Of a DNA stretch of 64,000 bases, positions 50,096 through 58,854 are shown one piece after another. The notes below the pieces were generated by a model. It made no database searches, had not been told where the DNA came from, and saw nothing but the letters and a program-made list of their open reading frames with translations. A program made the translations under genes and the position numbers. The stretch comes from Loktanella sp. Alg231-35 (GTDB lineage Bacteria; Pseudomonadota; Alphaproteobacteria; Rhodobacterales; Rhodobacteraceae), in contig NZ_FREV01000010.1 of assembly GCF_900143545.1 (NCBI RefSeq), positions 1 through 64,000 on the forward strand, written 5' to 3'. Every line of letters starts with the position of its first letter. The stretch's first letter is position 1.

Positions 50096-51312
50096 TGCTG
50101 GCCCTCCACTTGGTCCGGATTAGCTTTGCGCCAGTTCTTGCTGATGCCTTTGCCGATGGTGTTCCGCTGGATTTCAGATGATCCGGTCAGAATTCGGAAC
50201 ATGCGTAGGCGTCGGAACACCCACTCGACCGGGTGGCTTTGGGTCATGCCGATCGAGCCGTGGATCTGGATCGCCTTATCGGCCACTTGAAAGCTATTTT
50301 CGGCAATGAACACCTTGCACATTGAGGCTTCAGAGCGAATGTCTTCGCCTCGGTCTGCCTTGGCCGCGGCCTCGTGGATCATCGCATGAGCCGCGTAATT
50401 CGCTGTCTTCATGTCGGCCAGCATATGTTGAATTGCCTGAAATTCGGCAATCGGTTTACCAAATTGCACCCGGCGATGCGCATAGTCGATCGCCTGATCC
50501 AGAGCGAATTCTGCGTGACCCAACATGGTCGGGCATTGCAGCAATCGGTTGATGTTGATGCGCTCCATTCCCAACTTGAAGCCGTTGCCAAGCCCGCCAA
50601 GGATGTTGCGCGCCGGAACCCTGACATTGGTTAGGTGAATGTCGTTGTCGATATGCTGACCCGACATCGGAAGATAATGCCCACGGATTTCGTAGCCCTC
50701 AGACGCGGCATCAACCAGAAAGGCCGTGACGCCATTTGCACCGGCGTCGGGATCAGTGACGGTTAGAATAATCGCGAAGTCGGCAGTGCGCGATGCAGTG
50801 ATGAACTGCTTGTGACCATTAATAATATAGTCGTCGCCATCCTTGACGGCGCTGGTCTTGATACGCATCGCATCCGAGCCTGCCTGAGGTTCCGTCATCG
50901 CGAAACAACCGGCACGCTCCCCGCGCGCCACGGGTCGGAAAAACTCCTCCATCTGTTCGGCAGTGGCGGAATTTACGATGTAGCCGATCCGCATCGGGCC
51001 GCCATTTTCACCCAACACACACCCATACAAAGCCGCGTTCGAACGCGTGCAGTCCGTTTTCAGCGTGCAAAGCTGATCGATCGAAAGGCCCATCCCCCCA
51101 TGTTCTAGCGGTAGGTTCGCGCCGTAAATTCCCAACTCATATGAGCGCCTCCACCCTTGCTCCAGCTGTGCCCTTTCAAAGCGGGTCTCGTGGGTAAGGC
51201 CCTGTTCCTTTTCCATCGGAATCAGTTCGTCGTAGAGATAGTCATGAACTTTCTTGCGCAGCGTGCTGAAAGCTTCGGGTGCAATGCCATCATTTGCTTT
51301 GAGTAGAGCCAT
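50092..51312 (-). CDS. Acyl-CoA dehydrogenase
   Basis: A 406-residue FAD enzyme that introduces the alpha-beta double bond in an acyl-CoA. It has CFAMTEPQAGSDAM near residues 136-149 and the C-terminal FRILTGSSEIQRNTIG near residue 372. The usual MCAD-type catalytic Glu before the Gly is replaced by Thr376, whereas a Glu (E250) is found in KLGMERININR, the place used by isovaleryl-CoA and long-chain dehydrogenases. This suggests branched or otherwise bulky substrates. It sits between the ligase and the thiolase. Confidence 0.9.
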   Translation of the reverse strand: MALLKANDGIAPEAFSTLRKKVHDYLYDELIPMEKEQGLTHETRFERAQLEQGWRRSYELGIYGANLPLEHGGMGLSIDQLCTLKTDCTRSNAALYGCVLGENGGPMRIGYIVNSATAEQMEEFFRPVARGERAGCFAMTEPQAGSDAMRIKTSAVKDGDDYIINGHKQFITASRTADFAIILTVTDPDAGANGVTAFLVDAASEGYEIRGHYLPMSGQHIDNDIHLTNVRVPARNILGGLGNGFKLGMERININRLLQCPTMLGHAEFALDQAIDYAHRRVQFGKPIAEFQAIQHMLADMKTANYAAHAMIHEAAAKADRGEDIRSEASMCKVFIAENSFQVADKAIQIHGSIGMTQSHPVEWVFRRLRMFRILTGSSEIQRNTIGKGISKNWRKANPDQVEGQQ

Positions 51313-51318
51313 TATCAA

Positions 51319-52866
51319 TCAGACCTTGCGATCCGCCTCCTTCCAGTATCCATCACGTAAGACACGACGCAAAACCTTGCCTGCGTCGTTTTTTGGCAGT
51401 TCATCGACAAAACTCACGATCCCCGGTTTCTTGAATTTTCCAAGGACTGTCGCGCAATGGTTTGCCAGTTCCTCTTCCGTGACGGACGCGCCGGGACGAC
51501 GCACGACGACAGCGGCAACCATCTCGCCCATATCCGGGTCCGGCGCACCAACAACGCAGGCTTCAAAAACACCGGGGTGCTCATAAAGCGCGTGCTCGAC
51601 CTCGTTGGGGTAAACATTGAAGCCACCCGAAACGATCATGTCCTTCTTGCGATCAACGATAAAAATATAACCTTCGTCATCGGCGTAGGCGATGTCACCG
51701 GTATGATAGACGCTATCTTTTATTGCTTCCGCAGTCAGGTCTGGTGCGTTCCAATAGCCCGCCATGACATCGGGGCCCGAAATCACCAGCTCGCCGCGCT
51801 CGCCAATCGGGGTTTCGACACCATTGTCGTCGACAATTCTCACAATAGTGTCGAACATCGGACGCCCACAGGACGACAGCAGCTCCGGCTTATCGCCAAC
51901 AGCCCGTTTGTGATCTGCTTCAGTCAACATGGTGACGGAAGAGCACGTCTCGCCACCGCCATAACCTTGGTTGAGAATGGGACCGAAGAAATCGATCGCT
52001 TCTTTTAGCCGGGTCGGCGAGATTGGGGCGGCACCGTATCGCACCATACGCAGGCTGGACAGATCGTAATCGTGGCGGGTGTCGGTCGAGACGATCCGGT
52101 TGATCATTGTCGGCACCAGATAGGTTTGCGTGGCCTTTTCAGTCTCGACGGCGGTCAGATAGCTATCCACGTCAAATCTGCTCAGAAGAATGTTCGAATG
52201 TCCCATCGACAAGAGCGCCAAAATAGACATGCCCGAGGCATGGGTGATCGGCCCCACATGCAGAAAGATTTCATGCTGATCAGGGCTAAGTCGTGAACGG
52301 AACGCCATTTTGCGCATCAATGCGTGGCGGTTGCCGACAGTCTGCATGGCAGCCTTCAGAACCCCCGAAGACCCGGATGTATAGTGATGGACAGCTACAT
52401 CGGACAGTGCGACATCCACACAGACCGGTGTGTCTGATGCCGCCGCCAACGCAGTTTCATAGCTAGTTTCGCTATCATCTGAGCCGAAAATCAAAATCTC
52501 AAGGTTGGGGTCCTCGGCGCTGGCTTGATTTGCTGCTGTGCCATGCGCTGCATCTGCCAGCAAGATCTTTACACCAGAATCCTTGCAAATATGCGTGACT
52601 TCAGATGCTGAAAGCCGCGCGTTGATCGGGACACGGGTAAAACCACCTTTCAGCAAGGCCACCTGTACCTCGACCAGCTCATTACGGTTCCAAGCAAGGA
52701 CCGCGACACGATCGCCCTTTGTCAGCCCTTTTGCAGACAACAAGTTGGCAAGGCGATTGCTTCGCTCATCCAGCTCCGAATAGGTTTTCACGCCGTTCTC
52801 GTCTTTAAGCGCAATACGATCGCGCCAATAGCGCGCACTGCGTGCTACCAGATATCCTAGGTTCAT
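51319..52866 (-). CDS. AMP-forming acyl-CoA ligase
   Basis: A 515-residue member of the ANL superfamily, activating a carboxylic acid to its CoA ester at ATP cost. The P-loop-like HYTSGSSGVLKA lies near residue 164, YGGGETCSSVT near residue 300, and the hinge and catalytic parts GELVISGPDVMAGYW, HTGDIAYADDEGYIFIVDRKKD and PKNDAGKVLRR follow, with the catalytic Lys near residue 503. The substrate cannot be read from the sequence. It starts the minus-strand beta-oxidation operon and is divergent from the fadB-like gene. Confidence 0.9.
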   Translation of the reverse strand: MNLGYLVARSARYWRDRIALKDENGVKTYSELDERSNRLANLLSAKGLTKGDRVAVLAWNRNELVEVQVALLKGGFTRVPINARLSASEVTHICKDSGVKILLADAAHGTAANQASAEDPNLEILIFGSDDSETSYETALAAASDTPVCVDVALSDVAVHHYTSGSSGVLKAAMQTVGNRHALMRKMAFRSRLSPDQHEIFLHVGPITHASGMSILALLSMGHSNILLSRFDVDSYLTAVETEKATQTYLVPTMINRIVSTDTRHDYDLSSLRMVRYGAAPISPTRLKEAIDFFGPILNQGYGGGETCSSVTMLTEADHKRAVGDKPELLSSCGRPMFDTIVRIVDDNGVETPIGERGELVISGPDVMAGYWNAPDLTAEAIKDSVYHTGDIAYADDEGYIFIVDRKKDMIVSGGFNVYPNEVEHALYEHPGVFEACVVGAPDPDMGEMVAAVVVRRPGASVTEEELANHCATVLGKFKKPGIVSFVDELPKNDAGKVLRRVLRDGYWKEADRKV

Positions 52867-52930
52867 CTTGGTCTAGCCTCGCTGCTTGAACATTCTCGAA
52901 CCCAGTTTAGTCATAGCAAGTATGCAAAAG

Positions 52931-53031
52931 AAAATACGATTTAACTCTGCTTTTCATCGCTTTTTAATATCGGATGGTCATGAGCCATGTGATAGAAAAA
53001 AGTGATGAATGATATTCATTATTCGTATTTT
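52931..53031. promoter_or_regulatory. Inverted repeats in the divergent ligase/fadB-like promoter
   Basis: AAAATACGA (52931-52939) and TCGTATTTT (53023-53031) form a widely spaced inverted repeat, and the smaller palindrome AATGA-TAT-TCATT lies at 53008-53020. This 228-base region must contain both promoters; the repeats may bind a regulator that controls the whole beta-oxidation set. Confidence 0.4.
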
Positions 53032-53094
53032 ATTATCGCTGAGATCAAGTCTACTGTTTGACATCTTCCACAACAAATGACGGGCGGTTTTGCG

Positions 53095-55041
53095 ATGACT
53101 GAAGTTCGCTTTGAAACACAAGGTGCAATTGCGATCATAAGGATCTGCAACCCGCCTGTTAATGCGATATCACAGGCGGTTCGTCAGGGAATGCTTGAGG
53201 CCGTCCAGACATTTGCAGACACGCCAGAATGCAAGGCTGCTGTCCTGATTTGCGAAGGGCGTACGTTTATGGCGGGCGCGGATGTGAAGGAATTCGGTGC
53301 CCCACCAATCCCGCCGCATCTACCTGAATTAATTTCTGAAATAGAAACCTGCCCCAAACCTATTGTCGCTGCCATTCATGGTCAGGCACTTGGCGGAGGT
53401 CTGGAAATCGCGTTGGGCTGTGCATGGCGGATCGCCGTTGAGCGGGCACGGTTCGGCCTGCCAGAAGTTACGCTTGGCGTTATTCCGGGTGCCGGGGGGA
53501 CGCAGCGGTTGCCGCGCTTGGTTGGTGTCCAGTCGGCGCTGGACATTGCAGTCGGGGGACGTCCGGTGAATGCGGCGAAAGCACTGAAAATCGGCCTTAT
53601 CGACAAAATCATCGGCGATCTGGAAACCGAGGCGATAGCCTTTGCTACCGAAATTGCGGGCACTGACCCTGCATCTCGCAGGCTCGACATGGCAATGCCG
53701 GGATCAGAAAGCGCATCGATATTTGAGACCACTCGCACAATGCTCGGGAAACGCAAACCGGGTCAGAACGCACCGCTTGCGGCTGTGACTGCAATCGAGG
53801 CCGCCACTCAATTGCCGTTCGACGAAGGCATGGCGATCGAGCGCAAACTGTTTCTTGAATTGCGCGGCAGCCCGCAGGCCGCTGCGCTCCGCCACATCTT
53901 CTTTGCCGAACGCGCCAGCACCAAGGTCGCCGGTATCGATTTGAAATCTGCCGGCCGGATCGAACGGGTTGCAGTGATTGGGGCCGGAACCATGGGGGCT
54001 GGGATCGCCTTGTTTTTTGCAGGCAGGAATATCCCGGTCACATTGGTCGAAATCACAAAAGAAGCCGCCGAAGCCGGGCTTGGGCGTATCAAAGATAATA
54101 TCGCCCAAAGTGTTCTGCGTGGTAAACTTTCGGATGCGGACGCAGAGGCCATTCTGGAACGAATTTTCCTGACGACGGACTACGATGACTTGGCCGACAC
54201 CGATTTGGTAATTGAGGCAGCAGTCGAAAACCTGTCGATCAAGAAAAAGATATTTGCGCAACTGGATGATGTTTGCCGATCAGACGCAATTCTAGCGACC
54301 AATACATCGTATCTAGACATCAACGACCTGGCCGCTTCGACCAAATGCCCCAACCGGATTGTCGGATTGCATTTCTTCAGCCCGGCACATGTGATGAAAC
54401 TGGTCGAGATTGTACGCACCGACAAAAGCGACGATCAGGTTATTGCCACCCTGACATCTGAGATGAAAAAGCTTGGTAAGACAGCCGTCATTGCGGGTGT
54501 TTGTCACGGATTTATCGGCAACCGAATGTATCAGTCCTACCAGCGCGAAGCCGGGCTGCTGCTTTTGGAAACCGGCAAGCCGGAGATTGTAGATTCTGCA
54601 CTGCGGCAATTCGGGATGGCGATGGGTCCATTTCAGACCCTTGATCTGTCGGGCATCGACATCGGATATCTGATGCGCAAATCACTACCCGTCGACGCCA
54701 TCCATCCATACGCCTTTCAGGTGCATGATCGTCTTGTTGAAATGGATCGCAAGGGGCGTAAGTCCAAGACGGGTTTCTATCGCTACGTTGCTTCGAAGCC
54801 TGAGACCGACGATCTGGTGTCTAAGTTGGTTGCGCAGGTTGCCTCTGAATTCGACATAACGCAGCGCGATATCCCCCCAGAAGAGATCGCTCGGCGTTGC
54901 ATGCAGGCGTTGTCGATTGAGGGGCAAAAAATTCTGCAAGAAGGTATCGCCGACAAACCAGGTGACATCGATGTCGTATTCGTGAACGGATACGGTTTCC
55001 CCCGGCATCTGGGTGGACCGATGTATTTTGCAAGGAATTGA
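53095..55041 (+). CDS. Bifunctional enoyl-CoA hydratase / 3-hydroxyacyl-CoA dehydrogenase
   Basis: A 648-residue fusion. Residues 1-190 are a crotonase: oxyanion motif MAGADVKEFG near residue 63 and GLPEVTLGVIPGAGGTQRLPR near residue 120, with the Glu of PEVTLG. The second crotonase Glu position has Asp (SALDIAVGG), as in peroxisomal multifunctional enzyme 1. Residues 290-480 are the NAD-binding dehydrogenase (VIGAGTMGAGIALFFAG; catalytic His in GLHFFSPAHVMKLVE), and the rest holds its C-terminal domains. It supplies the middle two steps of beta-oxidation. ATG 53095 is preferred to 53077, with weak support. Confidence 0.9.
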   Translation: MTEVRFETQGAIAIIRICNPPVNAISQAVRQGMLEAVQTFADTPECKAAVLICEGRTFMAGADVKEFGAPPIPPHLPELISEIETCPKPIVAAIHGQALGGGLEIALGCAWRIAVERARFGLPEVTLGVIPGAGGTQRLPRLVGVQSALDIAVGGRPVNAAKALKIGLIDKIIGDLETEAIAFATEIAGTDPASRRLDMAMPGSESASIFETTRTMLGKRKPGQNAPLAAVTAIEAATQLPFDEGMAIERKLFLELRGSPQAAALRHIFFAERASTKVAGIDLKSAGRIERVAVIGAGTMGAGIALFFAGRNIPVTLVEITKEAAEAGLGRIKDNIAQSVLRGKLSDADAEAILERIFLTTDYDDLADTDLVIEAAVENLSIKKKIFAQLDDVCRSDAILATNTSYLDINDLAASTKCPNRIVGLHFFSPAHVMKLVEIVRTDKSDDQVIATLTSEMKKLGKTAVIAGVCHGFIGNRMYQSYQREAGLLLLETGKPEIVDSALRQFGMAMGPFQTLDLSGIDIGYLMRKSLPVDAIHPYAFQVHDRLVEMDRKGRKSKTGFYRYVASKPETDDLVSKLVAQVASEFDITQRDIPPEEIARRCMQALSIEGQKILQEGIADKPGDIDVVFVNGYGFPRHLGGPMYFARN

Positions 55042-55502
55042 CAATTCTTACAAACGGGTCAAAGCGCTAATGGAATGTGACTTGTCCGCGAAGCGCGAGC
55101 TCACCGATCAAGTTTCGCTGTTGAAAACTCGAATGTCCGGTTCTTCCGGTGCATGGCAGCACAGATCGAGTCGTGCTTGCAGCTTGGAAACCGGATTCAC
55201 ACAATGGGCTCGGAGCAGTTATCCACTGCATATTTCACGACTGGCCAAATTGAGAGTGATCAGCCTCCTGCCCTTTGAGATCAAACTAGAGGCGAGAGCA
55301 TTAAACTTCACATAAGCGCGCTTACGCGAATCCGAGGTAAGCATTCCCCCCTGCCCTATCATGAAGGCCATTTGCGGACCTTCGCGCTTTGTGCGGCGAA
55401 TGCCAGCAACGAGCCCATATTGACCAATGCTGCAACTTGTATGAATGGCTGCTTCGCTTGGCGAAGACGGAAAGTTCGGTTTCGCAAAAGTTAGAAGAAA
55501 AG
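55042..55502. other. Gene-free stretch between convergent operons
   Basis: About 460 bases after the fadB-like gene with no coding frame I can support; short minus-strand frames near 55219-55608 overlap the dctM end and show no family pattern. No strong terminator for the plus-strand gene was seen. Confidence 0.5.
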
Positions 55503-55528
55503 CGGCGATGCCAAAACTGACACCGCCG
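55503..55528 (-). terminator. Terminator of the dctPQM operon
   Basis: CGGCGGTG and CATCGCCG (minus strand, one G-U pair) form an 8-bp stem with a 10-base loop, followed by CTTTTCTTC, and lie 23 bases after the dctM stop. On the plus strand TTTTTT follows, so it may also end transcription coming from the fadB-like gene. Confidence 0.65.
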
Positions 55529-55550
55529 TTTTTTGCTCGCATTGCTACAT

Positions 55551-56960
55551 CTAGTTCGTGATGATTTCTGGCCCCATGAACGTATTTGGCAGTATGGTCG
55601 AAATCCACGGCACATAGGTCACCAGGATCAAGAAAACAAAGAGCACCGCGAGGAATGGTAGTGCCGCACGCACTACGCTCATCATTGGCATACCGGCGAC
55701 ACCGGAGGTAACAAAGAGGTTCAGTCCAACCGGAGGTGTAATCATACCGATCTCCATATTGACGACCATGATGATGCCGAGATGGATCGGATCAATGCCA
55801 AGCTCGATCGCGATTGGGAACACCAGTGGCGCTACGATCACCAGCAGTCCCGACGGTTCCATGAACTGGCCGCCGATCAACAGGATGATGTTGACGACTA
55901 TCAAGAACATAACCGGCCCGAAGCCCGCAGAAAGCATCGCATTGGCGATATGTTGTGGGATTTGTTCGTCTGTTAGAACGTGCTTCAAGATAAGCGCGTT
56001 TGCGATCACGAACAGCAACGTGACTGTCAGCTTGCCGGCATCGAACAAAGTGCGTTGTGTATCTGGATGGAAAAACGCGGTCACGATGGCCCATGGGCGG
56101 CTCCGCAACGGAATGCTGCCGGGGGTTTCGTTCACCGCTGCAGCGGAAAGACTACGTGGCTGTCTATCTGCGAGTGGCCCCATATCCTTGTAGACGAACG
56201 TCGCGATGAAGAACGCATAGACTGCGGCGACTGCGGCCGCTTCGGTTGGGGTAAAAATGCCCCCGTAGATGCCGCCAAGGATGATGACGATCAGGAAAAG
56301 TCCCCAGCCCGCCTCACGGCCAGAGGCAACGATTTCGCCCCAACCCTGCCACTCACCCTTGGGCAAATTCTTAATTCTTGCGATGACATAAATGGTCGTC
56401 ATCAGCATGAAACCGGCTAGCAATCCGGGGATGACCCCAGCCAGAAACATACGACCGACTGAAACCTCAACCGACGCAGCATAGACCACCATCACGATGG
56501 ACGGTGGGATCAAGATACCCAATGTCCCTGCTGTACAGATGACGCCTGCGGCAAAGTCTTTGGTATACCCGACCTGTCGCATACCTCCGATCACGATGGT
56601 TCCGATTGCCACAACAGTCGCAGGCGAAGATCCTGAAAGAGCCGCAAACAGCATACAGGCGAAAACGCCAGCAATTGCCAGCCCACCGGGCAGGTGCCCG
56701 ACACAGGCAATTGAGAACCGAATGATCCGTTGGGCAACGCCGCCTGTCGTCATGAAGGAAGACGCTAATATAAAGAACGGGATAGCGAGCAGGGTATAGT
56801 GCCCCTCAAACGCGCTGAATAGGGTTTGTGCCACTGATGCCAGTGAGCTGTCTGAATAGACCAACAGAAAAAGAACCGATGACATGCCAAGCGAAATGGC
56901 AATCGGAACACCGATCAGCATGAGGCCGATGACCATTGAAAAGAGAAGTGCGACTTCCAT
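55551..56960 (-). CDS. dctM: TRAP transporter large permease subunit (DctM)
   Basis: A 469-residue permease with about twelve hydrophobic segments, the sodium-coupled translocation subunit of TRAP systems. Conserved parts are FFILASSFMTTGGVAQRIIRF, the SGSSPATVVAIGTI loop and GTLGILIPPSIVMVVYA. An inserted hydrophilic loop (about residues 265-300) is longer than normal. It overlaps dctQ by one base. It sits in a dctP-dctQ-dctM operon on the minus strand. Confidence 0.93.
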   Translation of the reverse strand: MEVALLFSMVIGLMLIGVPIAISLGMSSVLFLLVYSDSSLASVAQTLFSAFEGHYTLLAIPFFILASSFMTTGGVAQRIIRFSIACVGHLPGGLAIAGVFACMLFAALSGSSPATVVAIGTIVIGGMRQVGYTKDFAAGVICTAGTLGILIPPSIVMVVYAASVEVSVGRMFLAGVIPGLLAGFMLMTTIYVIARIKNLPKGEWQGWGEIVASGREAGWGLFLIVIILGGIYGGIFTPTEAAAVAAVYAFFIATFVYKDMGPLADRQPRSLSAAAVNETPGSIPLRSRPWAIVTAFFHPDTQRTLFDAGKLTVTLLFVIANALILKHVLTDEQIPQHIANAMLSAGFGPVMFLIVVNIILLIGGQFMEPSGLLVIVAPLVFPIAIELGIDPIHLGIIMVVNMEIGMITPPVGLNLFVTSGVAGMPMMSVVRAALPFLAVLFVFLILVTYVPWISTILPNTFMGPEIITN

Positions 56961-57625
56961 TAGCTTTCTCCCTGCCTCTGTTCGCGGATTTCTTGAATTT
57001 CGTCTTCAACCTCGTGGCTGGCCACAACGCGGTCGGTTTTGCCAGACCAAAGCGCCCAGCCAGCTTGGACAAAGCGCAAAAGTAACAGCGCCATTGATAA
57101 TGGCAGAACAACGTAGGGCAGCAGGCGGGGGATTTTTTCGTAGCTTTGGCCGTCGTTGAACACGGTTTCCATCCAGCCCAAAACAGCGGGATGCGGGATG
57201 TCATTGACCTCGTACCATCCCTTGCCGCGGAAGCTCTCCTCAAACCCAAGCGGGAACCAGCGCCCATCGGTGCCAGGAAGGTTCGCGAAGTTGGCCCAGT
57301 AGTCCCATGCGCCTTTCAACATTAGAAAGCTAAAAGCGATACAGACGGCAACCGCAGCCAGCCCCATCATGCGACGTGGTTTTGGTGTCAGTGCATTGAT
57401 GACGATGTCGACGCCCAAATGCGCGCCTTTCTTGACCGCATAGGATGCACCGAGAAGAACGAGCCAACCGAACAAAAAGACGGTCAGCTCCAACGCCCAA
57501 AGAATATTCCGATTGAAGCCGTATCGCATGACGACATTGGCGAATGTGATTAATGTCATCACGCCAAGGATGCCCGCAATTAGGGTCTCTTCTATCCGAT
57601 CAATGAACGATCTCGTGTGATCCAT
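56960..57625 (-). CDS. dctQ: TRAP transporter small permease subunit (DctQ)
   Basis: A 221-residue protein with four membrane segments, and the typical DctQ sequence FANVVMRYGFN near residue 27 and an LVLLGASYAVKKGAHLGVDI block. An extra periplasmic loop between segments three and four (residues 110-165) makes it longer than the 160-180 residues of most DctQ proteins, a feature of the larger-Q TRAP class. The C-terminal 30 residues are acidic and cytosolic. Confidence 0.9.
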   Translation of the reverse strand: MDHTRSFIDRIEETLIAGILGVMTLITFANVVMRYGFNRNILWALELTVFLFGWLVLLGASYAVKKGAHLGVDIVINALTPKPRRMMGLAAVAVCIAFSFLMLKGAWDYWANFANLPGTDGRWFPLGFEESFRGKGWYEVNDIPHPAVLGWMETVFNDGQSYEKIPRLLPYVVLPLSMALLLLRFVQAGWALWSGKTDRVVASHEVEDEIQEIREQRQGES

Positions 57626-57644
57626 GTCGGACCTCCCTTTGCGT

Positions 57645-57671
57645 GCCGAGGGCAGATCAACCGCCCTCGGC
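57645..57671 (-). other. Stem-loop between dctP and dctQ
   Basis: Perfect 9-bp arms GCCGAGGGC and GCCCTCGGC with a 9-base loop lie in the 56-base gap. As with the loop between tctC and tctB, it probably protects or attenuates the transcript so that more periplasmic binding protein is made than membrane subunits. Confidence 0.7.
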
Positions 57672-57681
57672 TACTTCTGAT

Positions 57682-58683
57682 TTAGGTGCCGCCGTTGAAC
57701 GACTGTGCCGCGTCGATCATGTCTTGGCCGACGTCGTCAGAGAATTGCTCCCAAACCGGTTTCATCGCATTGACCCACGCCAAACGTTCTTCTGCTGTGA
57801 GGGTGCGCACCTCGCCACCGGCATCGATGATGGCCTGACGATTGGCCTGGTTCACCGCAAAGGACTCTGCGTTTCGAAGCTCTGTGACTTCATCCAAGAT
57901 CGTCAAGAATTGGTCACGGACATCGGCATCCAAGCCTTCAAGCCAATCGACATTCGTCACGACCAAATAGTCGATAACACCGTGGTTGGTTTCGGTAATG
58001 CCATCCTGAACCTCGAAGAACTTTTTGCCATAGATGTTGGACCAAACGTTCTCTTGGCCGTCGACAACGCCTTGTTGAAGTGCGCCATAGACCTCTGAGA
58101 AGGCCATCTTTTGCGGCGCGCCACCGATCGCTTCCATCTGCGCGACAAGAACGTCGGATGACATCACGCGGAACTTGAGCCCGTCAGCGTCTGCTGGTGA
58201 CATTAAAGGAACATTGGCGGACATTTGCTTCATGCCATTGTGCCAGAAGGTCAGACCCTGAAGACCTCGGTTCTGCATGCTGTCTAGCAGTGCCTGCCCA
58301 GCCTCAGATGCTTGAAACGCATCAACAGCCTCGATGTCTTCAAACATGAAAGGCAGGTCGAAAATACGGAATTGCTTGGTGAATTTTTCAAACTTTGACA
58401 GCGACGGTGCGGCGAGTTGAACGTCACCCTGCAGTAGCGCCTCTAGCACCTTGTTGTCATCATAAAGGGTGGAGTTCGGAAAAACCTCCATACAGGCTGT
58501 TCCGTCCATCTCGGTGTTGACGCGCTCGGCCAGCAAAGTGGCCGCGATGCCCTTGGGGTGCTTGTCTGTGTTCGTGACGTGGCTGAACTTGATGACGATC
58601 TCGCCTTCGTCGCAAGCCGCGAAAGCCGACGAAGCACTTGTCGCCAATGTCAGGGATAGTGCAGTGGTTAGCAGAAATTTCAT
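57682..58683 (-). CDS. dctP: TRAP transporter substrate-binding protein (DctP)
   Basis: A 333-residue periplasmic protein with a signal peptide (cut near SSAFAA, residue 22). The DctP core has IKFSHVTNTDKHPKG near residue 30, the conserved substrate-binding Arg in GLKFRVMSSD near residue 157, and ALQQGVVDGQENVWSN near residue 200. It binds a carboxylate. AGAGGAGG precedes ATG 58683, which decides the start. It is divergent from the dehalogenase-like operon, so the imported acid may be that operon's substrate. Confidence 0.92.
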   Translation of the reverse strand: MKFLLTTALSLTLATSASSAFAACDEGEIVIKFSHVTNTDKHPKGIAATLLAERVNTEMDGTACMEVFPNSTLYDDNKVLEALLQGDVQLAAPSLSKFEKFTKQFRIFDLPFMFEDIEAVDAFQASEAGQALLDSMQNRGLQGLTFWHNGMKQMSANVPLMSPADADGLKFRVMSSDVLVAQMEAIGGAPQKMAFSEVYGALQQGVVDGQENVWSNIYGKKFFEVQDGITETNHGVIDYLVVTNVDWLEGLDADVRDQFLTILDEVTELRNAESFAVNQANRQAIIDAGGEVRTLTAEERLAWVNAMKPVWEQFSDDVGQDMIDAAQSFNGGT

Positions 58684-58763
58684 GGTATCCTCCTCTGATC
58701 CGGTTCGCGGCACCATGCGATGCTGCAAATGTCGTTAAAGACTATCGAGGTTTCACATGAGGA

Positions 58764-58797
58764 TTAGTCGGCATTACTGATCAGTTTTGCCGATTAA
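58764..58797. promoter_or_regulatory. Large palindromic operator between dctP and the dehalogenase-like operon
   Basis: Centred between 58780 and 58781, TCGGCATTACTGA faces TCAGTTTTGCCGA with 11 of 13 pairs matching, around the perfect core ACTGATCAGT; weaker symmetry extends to 34 bp. It lies in the 171-base divergent promoter. The likely ligand is the LysR regulator at 61767-62651 that ends the plus-strand operon, or a dimeric regulator from elsewhere. Confidence 0.65.
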
Positions 58798-58854
58798 ACC
58801 TTTTGATTTAATCTGAGATAGTGGATAAAAATTCATGTCCTCAGGGGGATCGAA

